A model generated the notes under the pieces. The model saw only the letters and a program-made list of their open reading frames with translations. It was not told where the DNA came from and ran no database searches. From Defluviicoccus sp. (GTDB taxonomy: Bacteria; Pseudomonadota; Alphaproteobacteria; MPNO01), in NCBI GenBank assembly GCA_028820505.1, contig JAPPIT010000043.1:23116-87115 (forward strand): a DNA stretch of 64,000 nt, in the 5' to 3' direction. The first letter of the stretch is position 1; every line of letters starts with the position of its first letter. Position numbers and translations under genes: made by a program. Shown in pieces: positions 35,292-43,427 of this stretch.

Positions 35292-35462
35292 ATGACCGCT
35301 CAAACGCAAAGCCGGGTGTCGATCCCGACGAATCTTGTCGCCATCGCCCTCTGCGCCTTCATCGGGCTCGCGATCGTCGGAATCGCCGGTCATGCGCAGA
35401 CTTCCGCGCTGCATGACGCCGCGCACGACACGCGCCACGCAGCGGGCTTCCCCTGCCACTAG
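35267..35462 (+). repeat. Direct repeat copy 2, containing cbtB
   Basis: Second copy of the segment at 31395-31590, offset by 3872 bp and in the same orientation. Identity is complete from the ATG to the stop, and 22 of 25 bases match just upstream. The pair brackets the nitrile hydratase/amidase genes. Confidence 0.95.
35292..35462 (+). CDS. cbtB: CbtB, small subunit of a predicted cobalt transporter (copy 2)
   Basis: 56 residues, identical to the product of 31420-31590: one membrane helix and a C-terminal His/Cys tail ending GFPCH. This is the copy in the usual setting, with cbtA starting 2 nt after its stop. A GGGGGAGAAACGC ribosome site precedes the ATG. CbtAB is a predicted cobalt importer often controlled by B12 status. 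Confidence 0.92.
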   Translation: MTAQTQSRVSIPTNLVAIALCAFIGLAIVGIAGHAQTSALHDAAHDTRHAAGFPCH

Positions 35463-35464
35463 GC

Positions 35465-36166
35465 ATGTTCTCCCGCATTCTGGTCAGCGGGCTCTTCGCT
35501 GGCTTCGCGGCTGGGCTGATCGCGGCCCTGCTTCAGCTCGCTTTCGTTCAGCCGATCCTGCTCCACGCCGAGCTCTATGAAAGCGGCCAGCTCACCCATT
35601 TCGGCGGGGCGAAGGCCAGCACCGCGGCTGCGGCAGGCGGCATCGATCTCGTCCGCGACGGGTTGAGCATCCTGTTCACCACCCTGATCTACACCGGCTA
35701 CGCCCTGATCCTGGTCGCGGCGATGGCGCTGGCCGAGCATCGCGGGGTCCGGATCGCCGTCCGGCAGGGTCTCCTCTGGGGCCTCGCCGGGTTCGTGTCG
35801 GTGCAGTTCGCCCCCGCCGTGGGCCTACCGCCGGAGCTGCCGGGCTCCGCCGCCGCGGAGATGGGCCTCCGCCAAGCCTGGTGGTTCGGCACCGTCGGCG
35901 CCACCGCGGCCGGTATCGCCCTGATCGCGTTCGGAAAGGGCTGGACCGCCCGGGCCATCGCCGCGGTCCTGATCCTTGCGCCCCACGTCATCGGCGCGCC
36001 GCATCCCGAGGCCTTCGCCGGACCCGTGCCGCCGGAGCTCGCCGGCATGTTCGCGGGGCGGGCGCTCGGCGTCGGGCTGGTCGCGTGGGTGCTGCTCGGC
36101 CTCTTCGCCGCATGGTTCTGGATCCGCGAGGGCGAGCGAGCCGAGGACACGCCGCGCACCGCCTGA
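35465..36166 (+). CDS. cbtA: CbtA, membrane subunit of a predicted cobalt transporter
   Basis: 233 residues with five to six hydrophobic segments, the first at about 3-27 (SRILVSGLFAGFAAGLIAAL). Family features are FVQPILLHAELYESG, GLLWGLAGFVSVQFAPAVGL followed by PPELPGS, WWFGTVGATAAGIALIAFGK, and LAPHVIGAPHPEAF with PVPPELAGMFAGRA. It is predicted to be the translocating part of a cobalt importer together with CbtB. It follows cbtB directly and precedes a His-rich exported protein by 6 nt. Cobalt is needed here for both B12 and the Co-type nitrile hydratase. Confidence 0.92.
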   Translation: MFSRILVSGLFAGFAAGLIAALLQLAFVQPILLHAELYESGQLTHFGGAKASTAAAAGGIDLVRDGLSILFTTLIYTGYALILVAAMALAEHRGVRIAVRQGLLWGLAGFVSVQFAPAVGLPPELPGSAAAEMGLRQAWWFGTVGATAAGIALIAFGKGWTARAIAAVLILAPHVIGAPHPEAFAGPVPPELAGMFAGRALGVGLVAWVLLGLFAAWFWIREGERAEDTPRTA

Positions 36167-36172
36167 CCGACG

Positions 36173-36637
36173 ATGCCGCGCTCGCTCGGGCTCCTCCTGA
36201 TCGGCCTGTTGCTGGGCGGCGGAACGGGGTTCTTCCTCGCCGCCGCGAACAACGTCGCCCTCGACGGACACCATCACCCTGCGGCGCAAGATGCCGGCCA
36301 CGGCGGGACCGTCGACCTGCCCGCCGGCCCTGAGGCGCCGACGCTCGATTTCCGCGCGGTCAGGGACGCGGCATCGGGCTGGAACCTGCACGTCGTGACG
36401 ACCGGCTTCCGGTTCGCCCCGGAGCGGGTAAACGCGCCCCACCGTCCCGGAGAAGGCCATGCCCATGTCTATGTGGACGGAAAGAAGGTCGCCCGGATCT
36501 ACGGGCCCTGGTTCCACCTCGGCGCGCTGCCGCGGGGCAGGGTCACGCTGGCCGTGACGCTCAACGCGAACGACCACAGCGCCCTCACGATAGCGGGCCG
36601 CCCGCTAAAGGCGGAAAAGACGATAACCGTCGAGTGA
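36173..36637 (+). CDS. His-rich membrane-anchored or secreted protein of the cbt operon
   Basis: 154 residues, not recognised as a characterised family. Residues about 4-24 (SLGLLLIGLLLGGGTGFFLA) form a signal or anchor, so the rest is periplasmic. DGHHHPAAQDAGHGG (about 31-45) is His-rich and could bind metal. The remainder looks like a small beta-sandwich: WNLHVVTTGFRFAPERVN, then GHAHVYVDGKKVARIYGPWF and LPRGRVTLAVTLNANDHSAL. It begins 6 nt after cbtA, so it is probably co-transcribed. A periplasmic cobalt-binding partner of CbtAB is a reasonable guess. Confidence 0.75.
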   Translation: MPRSLGLLLIGLLLGGGTGFFLAAANNVALDGHHHPAAQDAGHGGTVDLPAGPEAPTLDFRAVRDAASGWNLHVVTTGFRFAPERVNAPHRPGEGHAHVYVDGKKVARIYGPWFHLGALPRGRVTLAVTLNANDHSALTIAGRPLKAEKTITVE

Positions 36638-36739
36638 GTTCCGGCGGTCAGTCCTGCCCGGGTTCGAGCAGGATCGCCGCGCTTTCGGTTCGCCTGTCCC
36701 CGCGCGTCCACCGCCCGCCAGCCGTATTCGCTTGCGAAC

Positions 36740-36829
36740 GTTGCCGCCCGTGGCAACATATCCGGTCAAAGGATTGGAAATTTCCCGGTCGACAGAAGGG
36801 TCCTGGAGCTTCCAGGGCCCTTTGTTTTT
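36740..36829 (+). ncRNA. Candidate small RNA (possibly suhB/mmgR-like) with terminator
   Basis: A perfect 6-bp hairpin (GTTGCC at 36740-36745, GGCAAC at 36752-36757) with a C-rich loop is followed by a linker with GGATTGGAAATTTCC. A 10-bp stem, GGGTCCTGGA/TCCAGGGCCC (36798-36820), then leads into TTTGTTTTT. This compact hairpin-linker-terminator form is typical of short alphaproteobacterial sRNAs and reminds me of the suhB/mmgR family. That family name is from memory of its general form and was not checked. Confidence 0.5.
36798..36829 (+). terminator. Rho-independent terminator
   Basis: A 10-bp stem (one G-T pair) with a 3-nt loop, followed by TTTGTTTTT. It lies 160 bp beyond the last cbt-operon gene, so it may end that transcript or the candidate small RNA. 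Confidence 0.75.
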
Positions 36830-36853
36830 AGGGAGGTTCGCGGCAATTCTTGC

Positions 36854-36965
36854 GTCATGCCCGGACTTGTTCCGGGCGTCCACGTCTTGCGGCATCGCGG
36901 TGCGGGCCGGACAGGGGCGAGGCGGCGGAGGGACGTGGATGCCCGGAACGAGTCCGGGCATGACG
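36854..36965. repeat. Facing pair of REP-like palindromes
   Basis: GTCATGCCCGGACTTGTTCC at 36854 starts a palindrome; its inverted partner at 36932-36965 ends GAGTCCGGGCATGACGA. The same core recurs at 46451, 62761, 62829 and 63857, always between genes. Confidence 0.85.
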
Positions 36966-37045
36966 ACGGGGGCGGGAAGCGCCGAAGAAGGCCCGCCTGA
37001 CATTGGCTCCGCCCATCGGAGCGGGCGTCGCCCTCTCGTCATTTC

Positions 37046-37080
37046 GACGGGAGCCGGCCCGAAGGGTCGGCGCTCCCGTC
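37046..37080. repeat. Intergenic hairpin
   Basis: Perfect 9-bp arms GACGGGAGC and GCTCCCGTC enclose CGGCCCGAAGGGTCGGC-like inner pairing. It has no T-run, so it is not an obvious terminator. The flanking CGTCATTTCGAC is reminiscent of the segment near 60190. Confidence 0.5.
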
Positions 37081-37324
37081 CCCGAGCCGGGCCAGCCGAC
37101 CCCCCGTCAAGTTATCTCTATAAGCCACTTTGTTTTTCCCCGCCCCGGGCATTCTCGGAGGTCGAGCCAATCCGCCGCGGACTTTCCACACGTTCGCTTC
37201 CGCGACGACAGAACGACCGTTTACACTGTTTCCCGAAAGGGCATGCGATCCACGGCCTCTGTCACTCCTTGCTGCGGGCAGTAGCGCCGGGCTCTACTGC
37301 GCATCGGCAAACGGGGAGGACGAC

Positions 37325-37993
37325 ATGGCGGGGCAGACCGAAAAAAGCGACGAGGAATTCTTCGCCGAACGGGGGTTCGGGCTCAAGATCGGCTTCGGCG
37401 AACGCCCGGCGCTGATCGTGATCGACATGCTGAAGGCGTTTACCGATCCGGACCGGATGCTGGGCGCGGATCTGGACGCCGAGATCGAGGCGATCGTGCC
37501 GCTGCTCGATGCCGCGCACGAGCGCGACATCCCGGTTGTCTTCTCGACGGTGATCTACGAGGACGACGACCTCAGGGACGCCGGCATCTGGGCGCTCAAG
37601 CAGAAGGGCGTGGTCACGCTCAAGGCCGGCGACGACGGGGTGGAGGTCGATTCGCGGCTCGACTTCCGGCCGGGCGACACGCTGCTGGTCAAGAAATACG
37701 CGTCCTGCTTCTACGGCACCGACATCGTCTCGCGGCTGATGGCGCACGGCGTGGACACGCTGATCATCACCGGCTGCACGACCTCGGGCTGCGTCCGCGC
37801 GACTGCCGTCGATGCCTGCCAGGTCGGTTTCCGGCCGATGGTCGTGCGCGAGGCCGTCGGCGACCGCTCGCAGGCGGCGCACGACCAGAGCCTGTTCGAC
37901 CTCAACGCCAAATACGCCGACGTGGTGTCGCTCGACGAGGCGCTGCAATATTTGTCCACGATCGGCCACAACAGGCCTGCCGCATCCGGCTAG
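37325..37993 (+). CDS. Isochorismatase-family cysteine hydrolase
   Basis: 222 residues with a GGGGAGGA ribosome site. The Asp-Lys-Cys triad is visible: D34 in PALIVIDMLKAFTD, a Lys at about 123/124 in LLVKKYASCFYGTD, and C156 in ITGCTTSGCVRATAVD with the cis-peptide before it. Members hydrolyse isochorismate, nicotinamide, N-carbamoylsarcosine or similar amides; the FFAERGFGLKIGFGERPALI start is nearest to N-carbamoylsarcosine amidohydrolase-like forms. It is followed after 16 nt by a polysaccharide-deacetylase-like gene, a pairing seen in uncharacterised amide or purine/pyrimidine breakdown sets. Substrate unknown. Confidence 0.85.
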   Translation: MAGQTEKSDEEFFAERGFGLKIGFGERPALIVIDMLKAFTDPDRMLGADLDAEIEAIVPLLDAAHERDIPVVFSTVIYEDDDLRDAGIWALKQKGVVTLKAGDDGVEVDSRLDFRPGDTLLVKKYASCFYGTDIVSRLMAHGVDTLIITGCTTSGCVRATAVDACQVGFRPMVVREAVGDRSQAAHDQSLFDLNAKYADVVSLDEALQYLSTIGHNRPAASG

Positions 37994-38009
37994 GCCAAGG
38001 GAGGCAGCC

Positions 38010-38882
38010 ATGGAACATGGACGCTTCGACTATTCGGCGATTGCCGATCGGGAGCCGTTGCGCTTCCCCGACGGCGCGCGCGTCGCGGTGTGGGTGATCC
38101 CCAATATCGAGCATTTCCACTGGGACAAGCCCTCGACCTCGGTCACCGCGGTAACCGTGCATCTCAAGCCCGACGTGCTGAACTACTCGTGGCGCGATTT
38201 CGGCGTGCGCGTCGGCATCTGGCGAATGATGGAGGTGATGGAGCGCCACGGGGTCAAGGGCACGGTCGCGCTCAACTCGGAGGTCTGCGGACAGTACCCG
38301 CGCATCGTCGAGGCCGGCAACGAGCTCGGCTGGGAGTGGATGGGCCACGGCAGCACCAACTCGGTGCTGTTCAACGACCAGCCGGAAGACGAGGAGCGCC
38401 GGCTGATCGGCGACATCGTCTCGACCATCGCGGACGGCACCGGAACCGCGCCCAAGGGCTGGCTCGGCCCGGCGCTGAGCGAGAGCTTCAACACGCCCGA
38501 CATCCTCGCCGAGAACGGCATCGAATATGTCTGCGACTGGGTCAACGACGAGCAGCCCTATCCGATGAACGTCAGGACGGGCTCGCTGATCTCGATGCCC
38601 TATTCGATCGAGATCAACGACATCCCGGCTTTCCTCGACCGCGGGTTGGGGGCGGAGGAGTTCTACCGGATGATCGTCGACCAGTTCGACGTGCTCTACG
38701 AGGACGGCGCCGCCTCGGGCCGGGTCATGGCGATCTGCCTGCACCCGTTCCTGATCGGCCACGCCTTCAGAGCCAAGTATTTCGACCGGGCGCTCCGCCA
38801 CATCACGCAGCGCGAAGAGGTCTGGGTTACCCGGGGCGGCGAGATCAACGACTGGTACCGGGCGAACTATATGGAGTCCTGA
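38010..38882 (+). CDS. Polysaccharide deacetylase-like (allantoinase PuuE-type) protein
   Basis: 290 residues with AAGGGAGGCAGCC upstream. NodB-like fold features are RVAVWVIPNIEHFHWD, VGIWRMMEVMERHGVKGTVA, EAGNELGWEWMGHGSTNSVL and MAICLHPFLIGHAFR. The GHGSTNS and CLHPF His residues are the expected metal/catalytic positions. Members of this branch act on small C-N compounds rather than sugars. It is co-directional with the isochorismatase-family gene, and together they may degrade an amide- or ureide-type compound. Its end overlaps the convergent oppF end by 38 bp. Confidence 0.8.
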   Translation: MEHGRFDYSAIADREPLRFPDGARVAVWVIPNIEHFHWDKPSTSVTAVTVHLKPDVLNYSWRDFGVRVGIWRMMEVMERHGVKGTVALNSEVCGQYPRIVEAGNELGWEWMGHGSTNSVLFNDQPEDEERRLIGDIVSTIADGTGTAPKGWLGPALSESFNTPDILAENGIEYVCDWVNDEQPYPMNVRTGSLISMPYSIEINDIPAFLDRGLGAEEFYRMIVDQFDVLYEDGAASGRVMAICLHPFLIGHAFRAKYFDRALRHITQREEVWVTRGGEINDWYRANYMES

Positions 38883-39873
38883 GCTCGCCCTCCCCCGCAT
38901 GGGGGCAGGCGGCGAAGTGGCGCTCCCCGTACCGCCGCATCGCGGGCTCCTCGCCGGCGCAGGATTCCCGGGCGATGGGACAGCGGGTGCGGAACACGCA
39001 GCCGGAAGGCGGCGCGAGCGGCGACGGCAGCTCGCCCTCCAGAGACGCGCCGCGGCGGCGGCGCTCCACCGCCGGATCCGGTACCGGCGCGGCGGAGATC
39101 AGGGCCCGTGTGTAGGGATGGCGGGGACCGCGGACGAGACCGCCGGCAGGCCCGTGCTCCATCGCCCGGCCGAGGTAGAACACCATGATCCGGTCGGAGA
39201 TGTGCTTCACCACGCCGAGATCGTGGGAGATGAAGATCAGCGACAGGCCGAGCTCGCGCTTGAGCTCGCCCAGCAGGTTGACGATCTGCGCCTGCACGCT
39301 GACGTCGAGCGCCGAGACCGGTTCGTCGCAGATCACCAGCCTGGGCCGCGAGATCAGCGCCCGGGCGATGGCGATGCGCTGGCACTGGCCGCCGGAGAAC
39401 TCGTGCGGGTAGCGGTCGATGTGCTCGGGCAGAAGCCCGACCTGTTCCATCGTCTCCGCCACCCGGGCCCGCGCCTCGCCCCGCGCCAGGCCGGGCTCGT
39501 GGACGGCGAGCGGCTCAGCGACGATCTCGCCCGCCGTCATCCTGGGGTCGAGGGCCGCCAGCGGGTCCTGGAAGATCATCTGGATGTCGCGGCGATGGCG
39601 GTGGCGCTCTTCCGCCCCCATGGCGAGAAGGTCCCTGCCCTCCCACAGCGCCTGCCCGCCCGAAACGGGGACGGTGCCTATCAGGGCGCGCGCGAGGGTG
39701 GATTTTCCCGATCCGCTCTCACCCACGATCCCGAGGGTCTCGCGCGAATCCAGGTCGAAGCTCACGCTCCGGACCGCCTGCAGTTCCCGGCGGCGCGCCC
39801 AGAGGGCGGCCCCTTCCGATCGGACCGGGAAGGAGACGGACAGGTCGCGAACGGAAAGGAGCGGCGCGCTCAC
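38845..39873 (-). CDS. oppF: Peptide ABC transporter ATPase, OppF type
   Basis: 342 residues from GTG overlapping the oppD stop. The ATPase core has Walker [15 protein letters not shown], the Q-loop [14 protein letters not shown], signature [16 protein letters not shown] and Walker [21 protein letters not shown]. The C-terminal extension with [15 protein letters not shown] is the oligopeptide/dipeptide transporter domain, whose Cys residues can bind an Fe-S cluster in some members. Last gene of the opp operon on the minus strand. Confidence 0.93.
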   Translation of the reverse strand: MSAPLLSVRDLSVSFPVRSEGAALWARRRELQAVRSVSFDLDSRETLGIVGESGSGKSTLARALIGTVPVSGGQALWEGRDLLAMGAEERHRHRRDIQMIFQDPLAALDPRMTAGEIVAEPLAVHEPGLARGEARARVAETMEQVGLLPEHIDRYPHEFSGGQCQRIAIARALISRPRLVICDEPVSALDVSVQAQIVNLLGELKRELGLSLIFISHDLGVVKHISDRIMVFYLGRAMEHGPAGGLVRGPRHPYTRALISAAPVPDPAVERRRRGASLEGELPSPLAPPSGCVFRTRCPIARESCAGEEPAMRRYGERHFAACPHAGEGELRTPYSSPGTSR

Positions 39874-40838
39874 GGCGCAGCCTCCATCGGGAAGTGGCAG
39901 GCGGCCAGCCGGCCCGGCGCGAGCGGCGCGGCCTCGGGCCGTTCGCCGCGGCAGCGGTCCCCGACCCGCGGGCAGCGCGGCGCGAACGGGCATCCGGCGG
40001 GCAACAGGGTCGCGCTGAGCGGATCGCCCGGGATCGCCGGCAGCCGCTCGTCGTCGCGGTCCATCCGCGGCACCGCGTCGAGCAGCCCCCGCGTATAGGG
40101 GTGGAAGGGCGCGGCGAAGACGCTCTCGACCGGGCCGCTCTCCATCACCCGGCCGCCATAGAGGACGACCATCTCGTCGCAGCTCCCCGCCACCACCCCG
40201 ACATCGTGGGTCACGAGCAGGATCGCGGTGCCGAGATCGGAGCGAAGCTCGGCGAGAAGGCGCACGATCTGGGACTGCACGGTGACGTCGAGCGCGGTGG
40301 TCGGCTCGTCGGCGATCAGGAGCCGCGGGCGGCAGAGCAGCGCCATCGCGATCAGCACCCGCTGGCGCATGCCGCCGGAGAACTCGTGCGGGTACATCCG
40401 GATCCGCGCACGGGCGTCCGGCACCTCCATCGCATCGAGCAGGCGCACCGCCTCGTCGAGCGCCTCGCGCCTCCCCATGCCCCGGTGCAGGGTCAGCGCC
40501 TCGATCATCTGGTCCGAGATCCGCATATAGGGGTTGAGCGCCGTCATCGGGTCCTGGAAGACCATGGCGATCTCGCGCGCGCGGAACCGGTTGAAGGCGG
40601 CCTCGTCGAGCCCGAGGAGCTCGGTGCCGTCGAACGTCACGGAGCCGGCGGCGGTCCCGTTGCGCGCGAGCAGGCCCATGACGGCGAGCATGATCTGGCT
40701 CTTGCCCGATCCGCTCTCCCCCACCACGGCAAGGGCCCGCCCGGCCTCGACGGAGAGATCGACCCCGTTGACCGCGTTGACCGTGCCGTCGGGCGTTTCG
40801 AACGACACGAGGAGGTCGCGCACTTCCAGCAGCGCCAT
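39870..40838 (-). CDS. oppD: Peptide ABC transporter ATPase, OppD type
   Basis: 322 residues. Walker A is [20 protein letters not shown]; the Gln after GKS in place of Thr is common in OppD/Dpp[15 protein letters not shown], signature [16 protein letters not shown] and Walker [21 protein letters not shown] follow. The C-terminal oligopeptide-type extension contains GCPFAPRCP. It pairs with OppF to power the OppBC channel and starts 3 nt after the oppC stop. Confidence 0.93.
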   Translation of the reverse strand: MALLEVRDLLVSFETPDGTVNAVNGVDLSVEAGRALAVVGESGSGKSQIMLAVMGLLARNGTAAGSVTFDGTELLGLDEAAFNRFRAREIAMVFQDPMTALNPYMRISDQMIEALTLHRGMGRREALDEAVRLLDAMEVPDARARIRMYPHEFSGGMRQRVLIAMALLCRPRLLIADEPTTALDVTVQSQIVRLLAELRSDLGTAILLVTHDVGVVAGSCDEMVVLYGGRVMESGPVESVFAAPFHPYTRGLLDAVPRMDRDDERLPAIPGDPLSATLLPAGCPFAPRCPRVGDRCRGERPEAAPLAPGRLAACHFPMEAAP

Positions 40839-40841
40839 CGC

Positions 40842-41762
40842 TCAGCGGTCCTTCGGGTCGAGCGCGTCGCGCAGCCCGTCGCCCAGGAAGAAGAACGAGA
40901 ACAGCGTGACCACGAAGAAGAAGAGCGGGAACAGGAGCTGCCACAGCGTGCCGTACTGCATCTGGCCCGCGCCCGAGGCGATCAGCGCGCCCCAGCTGGT
41001 GGCCGGTTCCTGGACGCCGAGGCCGAGGAAGCTGATGAAGCTCTCATAGATAATCATCGAGGGCACCAGCAGCGTGGCGTAGACGATGACCACGCCGAGC
41101 AGGTTGGGGACGATGTGGCGGAGGACGATCCGGCGCGGCCGGACGCCGATCGCCACGGCGGCCTCGACGAACTCCCGGTTCTTCAGGCTGAGGGTCTGGC
41201 CGCGCGCGATCCGCGCCATGTCGAGCCAGCTTATCAGCCCGATGCCGACGAACAGCATCAGGATCGACCGGCTGAACACGACCATCAGCAGGATCAGCAC
41301 GAACATGTAGGGGATCGCCATCAGCACGTCGACGACGCGCATCATCGCGCCGTCTACCCGGCCGCCGAAATAGCCCGCCGTGGCGCCGTAGAGCGTGCCG
41401 ACCGCGACCGAGATCAGCGCGCCGACGATGCCGACGGCGAGCGAAATCCGCGTCCCCTGCACGGTGCGCGCGAACAGGTCGCGGCCGACCTCGTCGACCC
41501 CGAAATAGTGTCCGTTGGCGAACGACGGCGCGCCCTCCTCCGCGACGCTGCCGAGCATCGACCAGTCGATCTGCTCGTTGTTCCAGGGCGTGACGAGGCC
41601 GCCGAAGACGGCGAATACCGCGACCGACCCGAGGACGGCGAGGCTCGCCACCGCGGCCCGGTTGCGGAAGAACCGTGCCCTTGCGTCCTGCCAGAGCGAG
41701 CGCCCGCCGGGGGCGGGGTCGGAGAGAGTGCGGAGGGCGCGCCGTCCGAAGAGCGGGTTCAT
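40842..41762 (-). CDS. oppC: Peptide ABC transporter permease, OppC type
   Basis: 306 residues with the N-terminal helix AAVASLAVLGSVAVFAVFG typical of OppC. YFGVDEVGRDLFARTVQGTR is the conserved GTDxxGRD-like loop. The EAA loop that contacts the ATPase is EAAVAIGVRPRRIVLRHIVPN, and LPSLF-type C-terminal helices end with a GDGLRDALDPKDR tail. It forms the inner-membrane channel with OppB. Confidence 0.93.
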   Translation of the reverse strand: MNPLFGRRALRTLSDPAPGGRSLWQDARARFFRNRAAVASLAVLGSVAVFAVFGGLVTPWNNEQIDWSMLGSVAEEGAPSFANGHYFGVDEVGRDLFARTVQGTRISLAVGIVGALISVAVGTLYGATAGYFGGRVDGAMMRVVDVLMAIPYMFVLILLMVVFSRSILMLFVGIGLISWLDMARIARGQTLSLKNREFVEAAVAIGVRPRRIVLRHIVPNLLGVVIVYATLLVPSMIIYESFISFLGLGVQEPATSWGALIASGAGQMQYGTLWQLLFPLFFFVVTLFSFFFLGDGLRDALDPKDR

Positions 41763-41766
41763 CGCC

Positions 41767-42690
41767 TCAGTACCGGATCCTGGGGTCGATCCAGGCGTAG
41801 AGCAGATCGGCCAGCAGGTTGAAGGCGACGATCAGCGCCCCGGTCAGGATCGTCACCCCCATGATGACCGGGTAGTCGCGGTTGAGCGCCGAGTTGACGA
41901 AGAACTGCCCGATGCCGCCGGTGGCGAAGAAGACGTCGATCACCACCGATCCCGTGATCATCCCGACGAAGGCGGGGCCGAGATAGGAGATCACCGGCAG
42001 CATGGCGGGCTTGAGCGCGTGGCGGAAGACGATCCGCCGCCCCGGCAGCCCCTTGGCGCGGGCGGTGCGGATGAAGTTCGCGTTCAGCACCTCCAGCATG
42101 GACGAGCGCGCGATGCGGGCGATCGAGGCCATGAACGAGGTCGAGAGCGCGATCACCGGCATCACCACATAGGGCCACTGGCCGCCCTGCCAGCCGCCGC
42201 CCGGCAGCCAGCCCAGCCAGAGCGTGAAGACCAGGGTGAGGATCGGCGCCATGACGAAGTTCGGCAGCACCTGCGCGCCGACCGAGACGCCGACCGCGAG
42301 ATAGTCGAGGAAGGAGTTGTGACGGACCGCCGCTGCGATGCCGAGCGACACGCCGACGAGGACCGCCACCGCGAACGACCAGGCGCCGTAGGTCAGCGTG
42401 ACCGGGAAGCCCTGCGCGACGATCTCGTTGACCGTCTGGTCCTTGTACTGGAAGGACGGGCCGAAATCGAACTCGGTGACGATGGCGACGAGATAGCGCC
42501 AGATCTGAACGGCGAGCGGCTCGTCGAGCCCGTACTTGCGCTGCAGGTTCGCCATCACCTCGGGCGGCAGGGCGCGCTCGGTGTCGAACGGCCCGCCCGG
42601 CGCGGCGTACATCAGAACGTAGGAAACGACGATCAGGATCAGCAGCGTCGGAACCGCGACCGCGATGCGCCTGAGGAGATAGGCGATCAT
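41767..42690 (-). CDS. oppB: Peptide ABC transporter permease, OppB type
   Basis: 307 residues. IAYLLRRIAVAVPTLLILIV is the typical first helix. APGGPFDTERALPPEVMANL and RKYGLDEPLAVQIWRYL are OppB/DppB hallmarks, and the EAA loop is NFIRTARAKGLPGRRIVFRH. The ATG overlaps the stop of the upstream PIN-domain toxin gene as ATGA, so OppB translation may be coupled to that gene instead of directly following oppA. Confidence 0.94.
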   Translation of the reverse strand: MIAYLLRRIAVAVPTLLILIVVSYVLMYAAPGGPFDTERALPPEVMANLQRKYGLDEPLAVQIWRYLVAIVTEFDFGPSFQYKDQTVNEIVAQGFPVTLTYGAWSFAVAVLVGVSLGIAAAVRHNSFLDYLAVGVSVGAQVLPNFVMAPILTLVFTLWLGWLPGGGWQGGQWPYVVMPVIALSTSFMASIARIARSSMLEVLNANFIRTARAKGLPGRRIVFRHALKPAMLPVISYLGPAFVGMITGSVVIDVFFATGGIGQFFVNSALNRDYPVIMGVTILTGALIVAFNLLADLLYAWIDPRIRY

Positions 42691-43130
42691 CGGGCCGGCT
42701 GGAACGGGTCGCGCGTGCGGAGTTCCGGAAAAAGCGAAAAATCCCGGTCCCTGGTGAGCAGCTCCTCGACACCGTGCGCGACGCATATCGCCGCGATCCG
42801 GGCGTCGTGAACCACGCCTCCGACGACATGAGGCCGGCCGACGAATGCCTCCAGAATGTCGATGAAGTCTCCGGTCTCGCCGATCATACGGTTGGACGGC
42901 GAGTCGGCCCAGGCGCGGAACTGGCGCCAGGCATGATCCGGGGCCGTCGCCCGATCCCGCCAGATGCGCCGGTTGGTCGCCACGCTGAGGAACTCGTAAC
43001 AGCACGGCCAGGGGATCGCCCATCCCCGGTCGCCTTCGGCGAGCTCGGTCATCACCGCATGCGCCGCGTCGCCGAGACGCGCCTCGCGGCGGTGCGCGTA
43101 GACCAGCAGATTGGTGTCTACCGCGATCAC
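42687..43130 (-). CDS. vapC: PIN-domain ribonuclease toxin, VapC type
   Basis: 147 residues. PIN-domain acidic residues are present: D5 in MIAVDTNLLVYAHR, a central Glu in CCYEFLSVATNR, and the C-terminal Asp set in VVHDARIAAICVAHGVEEL and LLTRDRDFSLFPEL. VapC toxins cleave tRNA or rRNA when their antitoxin is lost. The start overlaps the stop of the antitoxin gene by 4 nt, the usual TA order. The end overlaps the oppB start by 4 nt, so the pair sits inside the opp operon between oppA and oppB. Confidence 0.88.
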   Translation of the reverse strand: MIAVDTNLLVYAHRREARLGDAAHAVMTELAEGDRGWAIPWPCCYEFLSVATNRRIWRDRATAPDHAWRQFRAWADSPSNRMIGETGDFIDILEAFVGRPHVVGGVVHDARIAAICVAHGVEELLTRDRDFSLFPELRTRDPFQPAR

Positions 43131-43375
43131 CTCGCGCCGGGATCGCCGTAGATCGTCTCGCGCAGCTCGGGCCAGGAATAGCCTTCCAGCGGATCCGGCG
43201 CGTCGGGCTCTCCCGCCCTCAGATCGGCCAACCGGTATCGCGCGCGCGGCGGGGAGACGGCGAGCACCCGGCGCAGCCCGTCCTCCACCAGGGCGCGCAA
43301 CGGCCGCCCGGTTTCCCTAGCATGGCGCTTGGCGCGCAGCAGCAGCTCGTCGTGGATGTCGAGCGTCGTCTTCAC
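43127..43375 (-). CDS. vapB: VapB-type antitoxin
   Basis: 82 residues. MKTTLDIHDELLLRAKRHAR is the ribbon-helix-helix type DNA-binding start seen in VapB/DUF2191 antitoxins. It is followed by ALVEDGLRRVLAV and a C-terminal toxin-binding region with WPELRETIYGDPGAR. TA antitoxins usually repress their own operon, so a promoter should lie in the 52-bp gap after oppA (43376-43427). That gap contains ATATGCAGATATATGGGTAA, which is AT-rich compared with its surroundings. Confidence 0.85.
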   Translation of the reverse strand: MKTTLDIHDELLLRAKRHARETGRPLRALVEDGLRRVLAVSPPRARYRLADLRAGEPDAPDPLEGYSWPELRETIYGDPGAR

Positions 43376-43427
43376 GATCCCATATTACCCATATATCTGC
43401 ATATGGCGAAGCAATTTCTCCTCCCGG

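Larger units (their letters stand above)
36638..37324. other. 687-bp intergenic region with an sRNA-like element and REP palindromes
   Basis: No protein gene is convincing. It holds a hairpin pair with a terminator (36740-36829), a facing pair of REP-like palindromes (36854-36965) and a further hairpin at 37046-37080 (GACGGGAGC/GCTCCCGTC arms). The last ~200 bp before the isochorismatase gene probably include its promoter, but no box is clear. Confidence 0.6.

Noticed and set aside
31395..35462. Insertion sequence or transposon ends
   Set aside because: The repeats are direct, contain a gene, have no terminal inverted repeats or target duplications that I can see, and no transposase lies between them.
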